A stretch of DNA of 64,000 bases from F23-B02 sp963613665 (lineage in GTDB: Bacteria; Bacillota; Clostridia; Oscillospirales; Oscillospiraceae): NCBI GenBank assembly GCA_963613665.1, contig CAVEAL010000013.1, positions 1-64,000 of the forward strand, written 5' to 3'. The position numbers and the translations under genes were made by a program. The notes beneath the pieces are model-generated. The model saw only the letters and a program-made list of their open reading frames with translations, was not told where the DNA came from and made no database searches. Shown in pieces: positions 16,755 to 24,910 of this stretch (positions are counted from its first letter, which is position 1; each line of letters opens with the position of its first letter).

Positions 16755-18819
16755 GTTTTAACCTCCAGCTCGGGGTCGTTTTTGCAATGAAGCCTTCGCA
16801 CACGCACAATACGGGCGAGAGCAGAAAAATGATGACGATCTCGCTTATTATCGCGCCTCGCGCAAGCAGGGCGCACATGCCGCGCACGATGTAGATATCG
16901 CACACGAGGTACACTCCGAAGGTCGCGGCGAAGAACACGCCGGCGCTCTGGAATATCGACTGCTGCGCCGCGGCAACCGCTTTGAGCATTGCCTCGTCGC
17001 GCGGAAGTCTTTGCAGCTCCTCGCGGAAACGCGTTGTTAGCAGTATCGCATAATCGACCGTTGCGCCGAGCTGCACGCAGTTTATGACCGTCGGATCGAC
17101 AAACGACGCCTCTTTCCCCATGATGACGCTTATCGAAAGGTTTATCCAGATGGCAAGCTCGATAGACAGGACCAGTATCACCGGCAGCGTTGGGGATTTG
17201 AAGCATATTGCGATGAGTATGAATATCGCCGCTATCGACAGCACGGAGGTCACGGCGAAGTCAACGTCGGTCGTGTCGATAAGCCCCTGCGTTATCGCGC
17301 CCTCGCCGGTTATATAGGCGTTCGGGTCGTAGGACTTGACGATGCCGTCCATCTCCTTGAGCTGCGCGGTCAGCTCGTCCGTCGCCGTGCCGTACTCGGA
17401 GTTTATCATCATAAGCTGCTTTCCGTCCTGCTTGCACAGGCTCATTATCTCGTCGGGTATGATATCGTCGGGTATCGCCGTGCCGACGACGGAGTTATAC
17501 GCCAGAAGCGAGGACACGCCCTCCATGCTTTGGAGCTTTCTCTCCATCTCGACGAGCTTTTCGGCAGGCAGGCTGTCGTCTACTATGACAAACTGCGTAC
17601 AGGCCATGCCGAAGTCGGTTTTGAGCTTGCTCAGTCCCTCCATTGAGGTCAGATACGAGGGCAGCGCCTTGTCCATGCTGTAGTACATCTCTATGTTCTT
17701 CTGAGTGAAATACGCCGGTGCGAGCAGCGCCAGAAACAGCAGCGCAAAGGCTTTTTTATGCTTCAGCGTGAACTTGTTCAGCAGCGTAAAATTCGGAACA
17801 AAGCTGCGGTGGCGGTATTTGATTATCTGCTTTTCAAACATCAGCACGACCGACGGCAGGATGAATATGACCGTCAGTATGCCGAAAACGACGCCCTTTG
17901 CCATGACAAAGCCGATGTCAAAGCCGAGTCCGAGCTTCATAAAGCACAGCGCCAGAAAGCCGAACACCGTCGTAAGCGAGCTTCCCATGAGCGCCGTCAT
18001 GGAAACGGTGACAGCCTCGGCCATTGCCTCCTCGCGTGTGTCAAAGCGCCGCTTTTCCTCGGCATAGCGGTCGATGAGGAAAATGGAGTAGTCCATCGTA
18101 ACGCCAAGCTGCAGCACCGCCGCAACGCACTGGGTGATAAACGATATCTGCCCGAGGAAGATATTCGTGCCCATGTTGTATATGACGGCAAGTCCGAGCG
18201 AAAACAGGATGATCAGCGGCTGGAACCACGACTCCATGAGAACGCTCATGACTATCAGTGCAAGCACGACCGCGACCGCTATATACAGCGGTGCCTGAGT
18301 TTCGGCGATCTCGCGCGTATCGTCAACGACGACCGACAGCCCGCTCAGGAACCGGTCCTTTCCGAGCAGCGTTTTTATCTGCGCAATGGCCTTTAGCTGA
18401 CTGTCGGCAGAGCCGCCCGCGTCATAGCGCACGAGCATCATGGTCTGGCTGCCGTCGGTGCTGTAGAATATATTTTTCAGCGCATCAGGCAGGATGTCGG
18501 CGGGTATGCCGATATCGGCGATTGTATCGACCCATATGACCGATGCGACCCCGTCCACGGCAAGTATTTCATTTTTAAGCGCCAGTGTCTGCTTTGGCTG
18601 CATGTTTTCCGTTATGACGATGGATATCCCTGCGGTGTTGAAGGTTTTGTCAAGCACCTGCTCGCCCTGCACGGATTCAAGCTCATCGGGAAGATAGGAG
18701 AGTATATCGTAGTTGACCTTCGTTCCTATAAAACCCAAAAGCGCGGGGATCAGCAGCAAAAGCGCCGCAACGAGCACCGTTTTTGGGTGCTTTGCCTCCC
18801 ATAGTGCGATCTTTCTCAA
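16744..18819 (-). CDS. MMPL/RND-superfamily exporter
   Basis: 691 aa. About 12 membrane segments in two repeats, each with a large extracellular loop after its first segment. The signature segments GVTMDYSIFLIDRY and GATVDYAILLTTRF, placed symmetrically, are the MMPL/SSD proton-relay region. The start is TTG at 18819 with GAGG seven bases upstream. It probably exports a lipid or drug-like molecule. Promoter at 18860-18888. Confidence 0.88.
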   Translation of the reverse strand: MRKIALWEAKHPKTVLVAALLLLIPALLGFIGTKVNYDILSYLPDELESVQGEQVLDKTFNTAGISIVITENMQPKQTLALKNEILAVDGVASVIWVDTIADIGIPADILPDALKNIFYSTDGSQTMMLVRYDAGGSADSQLKAIAQIKTLLGKDRFLSGLSVVVDDTREIAETQAPLYIAVAVVLALIVMSVLMESWFQPLIILFSLGLAVIYNMGTNIFLGQISFITQCVAAVLQLGVTMDYSIFLIDRYAEEKRRFDTREEAMAEAVTVSMTALMGSSLTTVFGFLALCFMKLGLGFDIGFVMAKGVVFGILTVIFILPSVVLMFEKQIIKYRHRSFVPNFTLLNKFTLKHKKAFALLFLALLAPAYFTQKNIEMYYSMDKALPSYLTSMEGLSKLKTDFGMACTQFVIVDDSLPAEKLVEMERKLQSMEGVSSLLAYNSVVGTAIPDDIIPDEIMSLCKQDGKQLMMINSEYGTATDELTAQLKEMDGIVKSYDPNAYITGEGAITQGLIDTTDVDFAVTSVLSIAAIFILIAICFKSPTLPVILVLSIELAIWINLSISVIMGKEASFVDPTVINCVQLGATVDYAILLTTRFREELQRLPRDEAMLKAVAAAQQSIFQSAGVFFAATFGVYLVCDIYIVRGMCALLARGAIISEIVIIFLLSPVLCVCEGFIAKTTPSWRLKHEN

Positions 18820-18859
18820 GCTGTTACCTCACACAAAGTATAATATCATAATTATGTTA

Positions 18860-18888
18860 ATAATATCTCAAATTCCTGAATTTTTCAA
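18860..18888 (-). promoter_or_regulatory. Promoter of the MMPL-lipoprotein operon
   Basis: Minus strand TTGAAA (18883-18888), 17-bp spacer, TATTAT (18860-18865). Confidence 0.65.
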
Positions 18889-18911
18889 GTGCCGAAGCCT
18901 TTCTTTTGCTC

Positions 18912-18940
18912 TTGCTTAATTTTCTTGTTGTTGGTATACT
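18912..18940 (+). promoter_or_regulatory. Promoter of the FHA gene
   Basis: TTGCTT (18912-18917), 17-bp spacer, TATACT (18935-18940) with an extended TGG just before the -10. Confidence 0.65.
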
Positions 18941-18963
18941 GGATGCATAACGGAGGTGCGGTC

Positions 18964-19299
18964 ATGGCAGGAGATAAGTTCAAGGGACTTTTTGATTTTA
19001 TAAACAACTTCGGCGATGCGACGGTGAACGTCACGGCGCATGAGCCGGCCAGCGGCAAAACCGAATGGATATTCGGCCGCAGCGAGGACTGCGATTTTGT
19101 CTACAGTGCTCCGAAGGCCTCGCGGCGGCACTTTGCCATCGAGCTGTGCGACGGGCACTATTATATACAGGATCTCGGCTCGACAAACGGAACGTATCTC
19201 AACGGCAAGCGCATCGACCGTAAGGAGCGCATCTTCTCCGGCGACGTGATAACGATGGGCGGAGTGGATATAGTGTTTTCAAAGGACATGCTGTTTTAA
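18964..19299 (+). CDS. Single FHA-domain protein
   Basis: 111 aa. A forkhead-associated domain that binds phospho-threonine peptides: FGRSEDCDF (Gly-Arg-Ser), SRRHFAIEL and LGSTNGTYLNGKRI are the conserved phosphopeptide-binding loops. No other domain is present. GGAGG precedes the ATG at 18964. It is a possible reader for a Ser/Thr kinase; no active kinase gene is in this window. Confidence 0.9.
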   Translation: MAGDKFKGLFDFINNFGDATVNVTAHEPASGKTEWIFGRSEDCDFVYSAPKASRRHFAIELCDGHYYIQDLGSTNGTYLNGKRIDRKERIFSGDVITMGGVDIVFSKDMLF

Positions 19300-19318
19300 A
19301 AGCATATCAGCTTATTAT

Positions 19319-19353
19319 AAAAAAGCTTCGGAATTATTCTTCCGAAGCTTTTT
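19319..19353. terminator. Bidirectional terminator overlapping a coding end
   Basis: AAAAAAGCTTCGGAA and TTCCGAAGCTTTTTT form a 15-bp stem. On the minus strand its 5' arm encodes the last residues (KKASEE) and stop of the TVP38-like protein at 19334-19996. Confidence 0.9.
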
Positions 19354-19996
19354 TGCCGCCGTCTATGAGATTCTTCTTGGCATAAACGAAGCCGAAGAGC
19401 ACGGTGAGCGCGTCGAGTGCTACAAACGCCCAGAACAGCGGGTTCGTGAAGTCAAACTTATCGCCGATGACCGTGAAAATGAGCATGCTCGGCACGAGGG
19501 CGAGCATCGAGCCGCCCAGATACGCCCAATACGGTGTGCGCAGCAGTCCGAACAGAACGCCCTGCACCTCCATGGAAAGATGCAGCGTGTGCACAAAGAA
19601 TACAAATGTGAAGCTGTAATCCTCCGCATTGGAAAAATAGCGCCGGAACTTCGGGTACTTTTCCATTATGCCGTCAAAGCTCAGGCCCTTTGAAAAGCGG
19701 CCTATGAGGTAGGACACCGAGATGCACAGCGCCGTTCCGAAGGCATTTATCGCAATGGCAAGCGGCAGCTCGAATATGAGCGCGCAGCCGATGAGTATGA
19801 CGGCGTAGGGTATGCACGAGCAGCCCTTGAAGGCAAACAGCGCAAGGATGATCAGCAGCGCAAGCGGCCTGTTGTCGTTTACCGCAGCGATTATTTGATC
19901 TATGTGCAGAACATCCAGCCATATGAGTATCCCCGCCGTGAGCGCTGCAATGAGCATCAGCACTATCGGCAGATACATTCTGATCCTGTCCTTCAT
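19334..19996 (-). CDS. TVP38/TMEM64 (VTT-domain) membrane protein
   Basis: 220 aa. About six membrane segments and a VTT/DedA-like core: FKGCSCIPYAVILIGCALIF, then GTALCISVSYLIGRF. Homologues include DedA proteins, implicated in lipid scrambling or flippase activity; the function here is unknown. It lies four bases downstream of mntP on the same strand. Confidence 0.8.
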   Translation of the reverse strand: MKDRIRMYLPIVLMLIAALTAGILIWLDVLHIDQIIAAVNDNRPLALLIILALFAFKGCSCIPYAVILIGCALIFELPLAIAINAFGTALCISVSYLIGRFSKGLSFDGIMEKYPKFRRYFSNAEDYSFTFVFFVHTLHLSMEVQGVLFGLLRTPYWAYLGGSMLALVPSMLIFTVIGDKFDFTNPLFWAFVALDALTVLFGFVYAKKNLIDGGKKASEE

Positions 19997-20000
19997 ATTA

Positions 20001-20567
20001 TCAGAAACTTATTATGCCGAGGTGCTCAAGCAGTATCTTCAGGCCTATGAGAATGAGCACGGCGCCGCCGGCAAGCTCCGCCTTCGACTTGTACTTTGAG
20101 CCGAATATGTTGCCGACGAATATTCCGACGCCGGACAGCACGAAGGTCGTGACGCCTATCAGGAGTGCAGCCGTCACGATATCTACGCCCAGGAACGCAA
20201 AGCTTATGCCGACGGCGAGCGCGTCGATGCTCGTTGCGACGGCAAGCGGCAGCATGGCCTTGAAGGAGAAGTCGTCGTTTTCGTTATCATCGTCCTCGCC
20301 GAGCGCCTCCCTTATCATATTGCCGCCGATGAGGGCAAGCAGTATGAAGGCTATCCAGTGGTCGATATTCGTGATAAAGCTTTCAAACCTATAGCCGAGC
20401 AGAAAGCCGAGCGTCGGCATGAGCGCCTGAAAGCCGCCGAAATACACTCCGACCGTGAGCACATGCTTTGCGCTGACCTTCTTCACCGAAAGCCCCTTGC
20501 AGATCGACACGGCAAAGGCATCCATGCTCAGCGCAACACCGATCAGGAATATGTCTATAAAATTCAA
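20001..20567 (-). CDS. mntP: Manganese efflux pump MntP
   Basis: 188 aa. Six membrane segments with the family's two conserved Asp-containing repeats: ALSMDAFAVSICKGL near the N-terminus and ATSIDALAVGISFAFL in the middle, with an acidic loop between. It exports Mn2+. The 5' leader is too short for a manganese riboswitch. Confidence 0.93.
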   Translation of the reverse strand: MNFIDIFLIGVALSMDAFAVSICKGLSVKKVSAKHVLTVGVYFGGFQALMPTLGFLLGYRFESFITNIDHWIAFILLALIGGNMIREALGEDDDNENDDFSFKAMLPLAVATSIDALAVGISFAFLGVDIVTAALLIGVTTFVLSGVGIFVGNIFGSKYKSKAELAGGAVLILIGLKILLEHLGIISF

Positions 20568-20607
20568 TCATCTTCACCTTTAATCTTCACAAAATAGTAT
20601 AAAAAAT

Positions 20608-20637
20608 ATTAGAACACATTTCTAATGGCCTTGTCAA
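20608..20637 (-). promoter_or_regulatory. mntP promoter
   Basis: Minus strand TTGACA (20632-20637), 18-bp spacer, TCTAAT (20608-20613). It nearly abuts the divergent promoter at 20641. Confidence 0.65.
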
Positions 20638-20640
20638 CAC

Positions 20641-20668
20641 TTGACTTATAAAAACTTTGTGATAAAAT
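20641..20668 (+). promoter_or_regulatory. Promoter of the E2-fold protein gene
   Basis: TTGACT (20641-20646), 16-bp spacer, TAAAAT (20663-20668). Confidence 0.65.
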
Positions 20669-20718
20669 TGCCTTATTCAAAAAGTCATTAAAAAATTTAA
20701 AGTATTCGAGGGATAATT

Positions 20719-21597
20719 ATGAATAACGAAAAACGCCGCTTCGGCGACCGCAAGGACGCCAAGCTTATCCGCAAGCAGGACAGCATGCATCTTATCATGC
20801 CGATGGTATATCCCAACCGCTGCGACAACGAAGCTTTTATCTCCGAGCGCATAGACCTCACGAACATCGACAAATATCTTGAAAAGCGCAACGTCGAAAA
20901 CCCCGAGTTCAAATTCACTCTCTTCCACCTGATCGTCGCCGCAATACTCAAGACCATCATCCTGCGTCCGAAGCTCAACCGCTTCATTGCCAACCAGAAC
21001 AACTACCAGCGCAACACCTACAGCGCATCTTTTGTTATCAAAAAACATTTCAGCGACGACTCCGAGGAGGGCATGGCCTTTATATACGCAACCGAGGACT
21101 CCACGCTTGACTCGCTGCACGAGGAGCTCTACAGGCAGATATACCGTGAGAAGAACAGCAGCGGCGCGAGCAACGCAACGGCCGACACAATGGATCTGCT
21201 CAACAAGCTGCCGCGCTGGTTCGTCAAGTTCTTCATCTGGCTCATGCGCCAGCTCGACCGCCACGGCATTGTGCCGCAGTCGATCATCGCGGATGACCCC
21301 TACTACGCCTCGGTCATTCTCTCAAACCTCGGCTCAATCAAGCTCAGAAGCGGCTACCACCACCTCACCAACTGGGGCACTACCTCCCTTTTCGTCGTTG
21401 TCGGCGAGATGAAGGAGCGCATTTTCCGAAACGAAAACGGCCAGGAGGAATACCGCAACAGCGTTGACCTCGGCCTCACGATCGACGAGCGTATCGCCGA
21501 CGGCTATTACTACTCCGGCAGCGTGAAGATACTCAAGTACATCCTTGAGCATCCCGAGTGCCTCGAGCGCCCGTTTTCGGAGCCTGTTGAACTTTAA
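20719..21597 (+). CDS. Stand-alone 2-oxoacid dehydrogenase E2 acyltransferase-fold protein
   Basis: 292 aa. It matches the catalytic domain of E2 acyltransferases (chloramphenicol-acetyltransferase fold) without lipoyl or E1/E3-binding domains: TNWGTTSLFVVVGEM and DLGLTIDERIADGYYYSG near residues 240-275. The E2 active-site motif DHRxxDG reads DERIADG, so the catalytic His is Glu. Its function is therefore uncertain; other acyl transfer or a noncatalytic role is possible. It has its own promoter and terminator and converges with the gene at 21854. Confidence 0.75.
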   Translation: MNNEKRRFGDRKDAKLIRKQDSMHLIMPMVYPNRCDNEAFISERIDLTNIDKYLEKRNVENPEFKFTLFHLIVAAILKTIILRPKLNRFIANQNNYQRNTYSASFVIKKHFSDDSEEGMAFIYATEDSTLDSLHEELYRQIYREKNSSGASNATADTMDLLNKLPRWFVKFFIWLMRQLDRHGIVPQSIIADDPYYASVILSNLGSIKLRSGYHHLTNWGTTSLFVVVGEMKERIFRNENGQEEYRNSVDLGLTIDERIADGYYYSGSVKILKYILEHPECLERPFSEPVEL

Positions 21598-21601
21598 CGA
21601 C

Positions 21602-21632
21602 AAAGGCTATGCACAATGATGCATAGCCTTTT
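21602..21632. terminator. Terminator hairpin, left duplicate at repeat copy 2
   Basis: AAAGGCTATGCA and TGCATAGCCTTTT pair around the loop CAATGA. Together with the preceding AACGAC (21596-21601) it is duplicated at 21836-21872, but there the loop is TCATTG, the reverse complement. Confidence 0.85.
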
Positions 21633-21835
21633 CAGACTGTCAAAAAACCTATGCTGCTGCGTGAAGATGACCGCGCAGCGGGGGAGCTCGAGGGGGCAAG
21701 ACCCGCCTCGAGTTAGATAAACCGCCGTCGAAATCCTTGAAATTTCAAGGATTTCGGTAAAAGCATTTTGAATACTTTCAAAATGCTCGGCGGAAAAGTG
21801 CAGTCAAAAAAGTCCCGCGAGGGACTTTTTTGATA
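21633..21835 (-). repeat. Hairpin-rich mobile repeat, copy 2
   Basis: Reverse-complement copy of 147-353, about 203 bp. From AAAAAAGTCCC to GACAGTCTG the two copies are identical except for one T in a T-run; the outermost bases at one end differ. It again lies between convergent genes and between duplicated terminator hairpins. Confidence 0.85.
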
Positions 21836-21841
21836 AACGAC

Positions 21842-21874
21842 AAAGGCTATGCATCATTGTGCATAGCCTTTTTT
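21842..21874. terminator. Terminator hairpin, right duplicate at repeat copy 2
   Basis: The same stem as 21602-21632 with inverted loop. On the minus strand its 5' arm encodes the final KKGYAQ and stop of the membrane protein at 21854-22501. Confidence 0.85.
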
Positions 21875-22501
21875 CATGTCGTAAATTATTATCGCAGCGG
21901 CGGAGATAAGCAGCACCGCGAGGATAAGTACAGCACAGCTGCGGAAGAATGCCTCGGGCATTATGAGGATAACGGGGTCGGCCGCGGGGTCAAAACCCCA
22001 GTTGTCCCTGCCGGGGAAAAACAGCGTGTGGAACACCGTAAACGCTCTGCCGAAATCCGCGGCGGCGGCAGCGCCGGTGAGAGCGAGTGCCGCGCTCATT
22101 CCGACAGCTCCCCGGAACGCTGCGCCGTGCTTCCCGCTGCGCGGGAGCTTCAGCAGCTTCAGCAGCACGATGACCGCCAGGCTCGCGGCAAAAAGCCGCA
22201 GGTCAAGGATAAACAGCGCACGGCAGTCGGCAAAGTGTGCGCTTCCCGCTTCGGAAAACGGCAGGACTCCCGCGGAAAACTCATCACTCAGACCGATGCA
22301 GTAATCGAGCACTTCGTCGTAGGCCTCGATTATCTCCTCGCGGCTCAGTCCGCTTGCCGTCTCCAGTCCGAGCGGCTGTATCTGCATATAGTAAAAAGGT
22401 CTTACGAGTATCGGCACGGCTATCGAGCCCGTAAGCAGAGCAAGCGCAACGGCAATGCTCATAACGAGGTTCAGCAGCTTATTCGAACTTTTCATATACA
22501 T
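21854..22501 (-). CDS. TIGR01906 family integral membrane protein
   Basis: About 215 aa. Four membrane segments and the family segment FHTLFFPGRDNWGF (residues about 160-175) followed by ILIMPEAFF. Function unknown. The start is ambiguous among ATG at 22501, ATG at 22495 and GTG at 22504; AGGGAG lies just upstream of all three. It overlaps the end of the lysoplasmalogenase-like gene, so they are co-transcribed. The extreme C-terminus lies in the terminator hairpin. Confidence 0.8.
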   Translation of the reverse strand: MYMKSSNKLLNLVMSIAVALALLTGSIAVPILVRPFYYMQIQPLGLETASGLSREEIIEAYDEVLDYCIGLSDEFSAGVLPFSEAGSAHFADCRALFILDLRLFAASLAVIVLLKLLKLPRSGKHGAAFRGAVGMSAALALTGAAAAADFGRAFTVFHTLFFPGRDNWGFDPAADPVILIMPEAFFRSCAVLILAVLLISAAAIIIYDMKKGYAQ

Positions 22502-23132
22502 CACGCTCCCTTCCCGACAAAACCAGCATCACCTGAGAGGGCAGATAAAAGGTCCACATCCCGATATCGGCAGCACGATGCAGCCACTCGGGGATCCGAT
22601 CCGGTATATTGTGCAGCCCGACGCAGATATCGCAGCACAGAAACACGCACAGTCCGGCAAAAAACAGCCTGTTTTCGCTTCCCGACGCCTGCATGACATT
22701 GCACAGGAAAAAAGCAAAATACGCCGCTGCCGGAAGCGCAAGGCGCACATTGACTCCGCCTATGCTCACAAACAGGGCAGCGCAGCCTGCGAACATGTAA
22801 ACGCGCACCGGCCACGCGCTTTTATGCCCGTTTGCGCGGTAGATGCGTACAAAATACAGTATCTGCACGATGAAAAACAGCCCCATGCCGACGGCGTAGT
22901 GAGCGTCGAGCAGGAGCAGGAATATATCCGCCGTCATTGCGAGGCCGGCCGCCGCCGTGACGAGGCGCTCTCCGCCGTCTGCGCTCAGATACAGCGAGAA
23001 GGCAAAGCAAAGCGCGATACCGGCAAACTTCAGGGGCGCACTGCTGCCCGATGCGCAAATATCCATTGCGGTGAAGGCGAGGTACAGCGCAGCCTCAAGG
23101 CATATGAAAAGTCTTGTCATTCGCTTTTTCAT
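22479..23132 (-). CDS. YhhN/lysoplasmalogenase-like membrane protein
   Basis: About 217 aa with roughly eight membrane segments. The pattern with FFAGLCVFLCCDICVGL and a final WTFYLPSQVMLVLSG resembles the YhhN family (lysoplasmalogenases that hydrolyse vinyl-ether lysolipids), although similarity is modest. The start is uncertain: ATG at 23132 or 23120, both only just past the terminator of the upstream gene and without a strong ribosome site. Confidence 0.6.
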   Translation of the reverse strand: MKKRMTRLFICLEAALYLAFTAMDICASGSSAPLKFAGIALCFAFSLYLSADGGERLVTAAAGLAMTADIFLLLLDAHYAVGMGLFFIVQILYFVRIYRANGHKSAWPVRVYMFAGCAALFVSIGGVNVRLALPAAAYFAFFLCNVMQASGSENRLFFAGLCVFLCCDICVGLHNIPDRIPEWLHRAADIGMWTFYLPSQVMLVLSGRERDVYEKFE

Positions 23133-23149
23133 GGCATTCTTATAAGAAA

Positions 23150-23185
23150 AAGCCCGGGGGTATAAGGCTCCCGAGCTTTGGCATT
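23150..23185 (-). terminator. Terminator after the MinD-like ATPase gene
   Basis: Minus strand AGCTCGGG pairs with CCCGGGCT, followed by a T-run. The next gene begins about ten bases beyond it. Confidence 0.75.
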
Positions 23186-23893
23186 TTACAGTCCCAGATT
23201 TGTGAAGGCTTCCCACGAGCGGTGCATATAGGTCTCAAGGCCGATGGGCTCGCCTATATACTTCGGGTCGCGCCCGTCGCGCAGGAACTCCTCGACAAAG
23301 CACTTGCGGCCCGTCGTGTGAGCGACGGGGATACCGGTCATATCGCTCGTCTCGCGCAGAACGTCGTAGCCCCGGCGGATATCGTCGGCGCTTGCGAAGT
23401 TGAGAAGGTTTGAGTTGTTCACAAAGCCCGTTACCTCGAGCCGTGCAAAGCCCTCCATCTCCTCCTTGAGCTTTATGATCTTCCCGGGGCTCTCGGACAT
23501 GGGGCGAAAAACGTTGACTATGTCGTAAACCTCAAGCTGTCCCTCAGCGAGAGCGGCAAAGTCGGTGCGATACCTGCCGAGCGACATTGCGCCCGCAGCG
23601 TCGCCGCCGACATCGAAAACGCACAGATCCCAGTCGCCGGCAAAAGCCGATGCCACCGCGGCCGACATGTTGCTCGGCGTTACGCCCTGGCCCGCGAAGG
23701 TCGGGGAAACGAGGTTTACGTTGTTTTCCTTCAGCAGATCGACCCTGTCGCTCATACGGAAGTAGTCGTTGACCTTGTCGAGGTCAACGACCAGCGTATT
23801 GAGTCCCTTCGCCGCGGAATTGACCGCGAGGTTTATCGCTATCTCCGTTTTGCCCGAGCCGTAGTTGCCGATAAGAACGATGAAATGCTTCAT
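23186..23893 (-). CDS. P-loop ATPase of MinD/ParA type
   Basis: 235 aa. Walker A GNYGSGKTE at the N-terminus; TLVVDLDKVNDYFR follows the second strand and LCVFDVGGD resembles the Walker B region. The deviant MinD lysine (KGGxGK) is absent, so it is not a standard ParA. Function unknown. The ATG at 23893 overlaps the stop of the thioesterase gene, so the two are coupled. Confidence 0.75.
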   Translation of the reverse strand: MKHFIVLIGNYGSGKTEIAINLAVNSAAKGLNTLVVDLDKVNDYFRMSDRVDLLKENNVNLVSPTFAGQGVTPSNMSAAVASAFAGDWDLCVFDVGGDAAGAMSLGRYRTDFAALAEGQLEVYDIVNVFRPMSESPGKIIKLKEEMEGFARLEVTGFVNNSNLLNFASADDIRRGYDVLRETSDMTGIPVAHTTGRKCFVEEFLRDGRDPKYIGEPIGLETYMHRSWEAFTNLGL

Positions 23894-24279
23894 CACTTTG
23901 TTCCCTTGGCGTTTGCCTTAGCGATGAATTTTTCATTATTGATGATAAAGCGTTCGTGACGGCCCGCGCCGATCTGACCGCATTCGTCAAAGGCCCTGAC
24001 CTCGAAAACAAGGCGGCGGCGGTCGATCTCGATAAGCTCGCTCTCTGCCCAGACCTTCATGCCCAGAGGTGTTGCCGCGTCGTGGCTTACCTCAAGCTTT
24101 GTGCCGACAGTGCCCTCGTCCTCGCCGAGATACGGCGCAACGGACAGCTGAGCCGCCTGCTCCATAAGGCCGATCATGCAGGGAGTTGCGAAAACGTCGA
24201 GTGAGCCGCTTCCGACGAATTTTGCGGTATTGCTGCCGTCAACGACCGTCTCGACCTTGCCTTTTATTCCGATTTCCAT
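23893..24279 (-). CDS. Hotdog-fold thioesterase, FlK-like
   Basis: 128 aa. It resembles fluoroacetyl-CoA-type thioesterases: DVFATPCMIGLMEQAA carries the Thr and Glu, and LEVSHDAATPLGMKV the His of the catalytic triad; GAGRHERFIIN closes the fold. It hydrolyses an acyl-CoA; the substrate is unknown. AAGGAG precedes the ATG. Promoter at 24322-24350. Confidence 0.85.
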   Translation of the reverse strand: MEIGIKGKVETVVDGSNTAKFVGSGSLDVFATPCMIGLMEQAAQLSVAPYLGEDEGTVGTKLEVSHDAATPLGMKVWAESELIEIDRRRLVFEVRAFDECGQIGAGRHERFIINNEKFIAKANAKGTK

Positions 24280-24321
24280 AAAATTTTTTTCTCCTTAAAA
24301 AAATAAATTTCCGATGTGGAT

Positions 24322-24350
24322 AATTTATCACATAAAAATAGCGTTTTCAA
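24322..24350 (-). promoter_or_regulatory. Promoter of the thioesterase-ATPase operon
   Basis: Minus strand TTGAAA (24345-24350), 17-bp spacer, TAAATT (24322-24327). Confidence 0.55.
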
Positions 24351-24353
24351 GAC

Positions 24354-24391
24354 CAAAAAAGAAAGCCCCCGGGGCACGAAGGCCCCGGGAG
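24354..24391 (-). terminator. Terminator downstream of the small XRE gene
   Basis: Minus strand CCCGGGGCC and GCCCCGGG pair around TTCGT, followed by CTTTCTTTTTT. It separates the XRE gene from the thioesterase operon. Confidence 0.7.
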
Positions 24392-24525
24392 CCGGACTAC
24401 GGGGGGACGCAGCCCTGAATATCGTTAATAATATATCACATTCATTTTGATATTGCAACAGTTTTTCCGCATGTGTATAAACTTTTTTACATTTTAGCCG
24501 GAAATACTCACATACGCACGGAAGC

Positions 24526-24738
24526 CTATCTGCTCTGTCTCGGATCGTCGGTAAGCCCCAGAATGTAATCGACCGATACTCCGTAAAAGCGCGACAGGCG
24601 TATGAGCATCTCGCTCGGTATATCGCGCTGCCCGAGCTCGTAGTTGCTGTACACCTGCTGCGAACAGTTAAGATATTCGGCAAGCTCGCGCTGCCTCAGA
24701 TCCCTGTCCTCTCGCAGATCCCGAATTCGAGGGTACAT
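24526..24738 (-). CDS. Small XRE-family transcription regulator
   Basis: 70 aa, a single Cro/cI-type helix-turn-helix: LREDRDLRQRELAEYLNCSQ, then YSNYELGQRDIPSEMLIRL (residues about 8-55). GGAGGTGG lies ahead of the ATG and TATAAT at 24765-24770 on the minus strand serves it. Target unknown. Confidence 0.88.
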   Translation of the reverse strand: MYPRIRDLREDRDLRQRELAEYLNCSQQVYSNYELGQRDIPSEMLIRLSRFYGVSVDYILGLTDDPRQSR

Positions 24739-24785
24739 GATACCACCTCCGTCGGGATAAGCATATTATACCGCGTTTTGTTGTA

Positions 24786-24898
24786 TTGACTTTTACCGCA
24801 AAATGCAGTAACATTAATTTACCCACAAAAAACCGCTTATATTCAACGCAGTCCGATATAAGCGCAAAAAACTCCCGTTCACCGAACGGGAGTTTTTT
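24786..24898 (+). ncRNA. Candidate small RNA with own promoter and terminator
   Basis: TTGACT (24786-24791), 17-bp spacer and TAACAT (24809-24814) point into a gene-free stretch. A transcript from about 24821 would fold CGCTTATAT/ATATAAGCG (24834-24864) and end at the terminator 24866-24898, about 78 nt long. No coding frame is evident. The terminator also serves the convergent aminotransferase gene, so only the promoter and first hairpin are specific evidence. Confidence 0.35.
24866..24898. terminator. Bidirectional terminator after the aminotransferase gene
   Basis: AAAAAACTCCCGTTC and GAACGGGAGTTTTTT form a 15-bp stem with an ACC loop. Confidence 0.9.
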
Positions 24899-24910
24899 AA
24901 TATGAAGTGA

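Noticed and set aside
20568..20640. Manganese riboswitch upstream of mntP
   Set aside because: The promoter lies only about 40 bases from the start codon, leaving no room for the aptamer.
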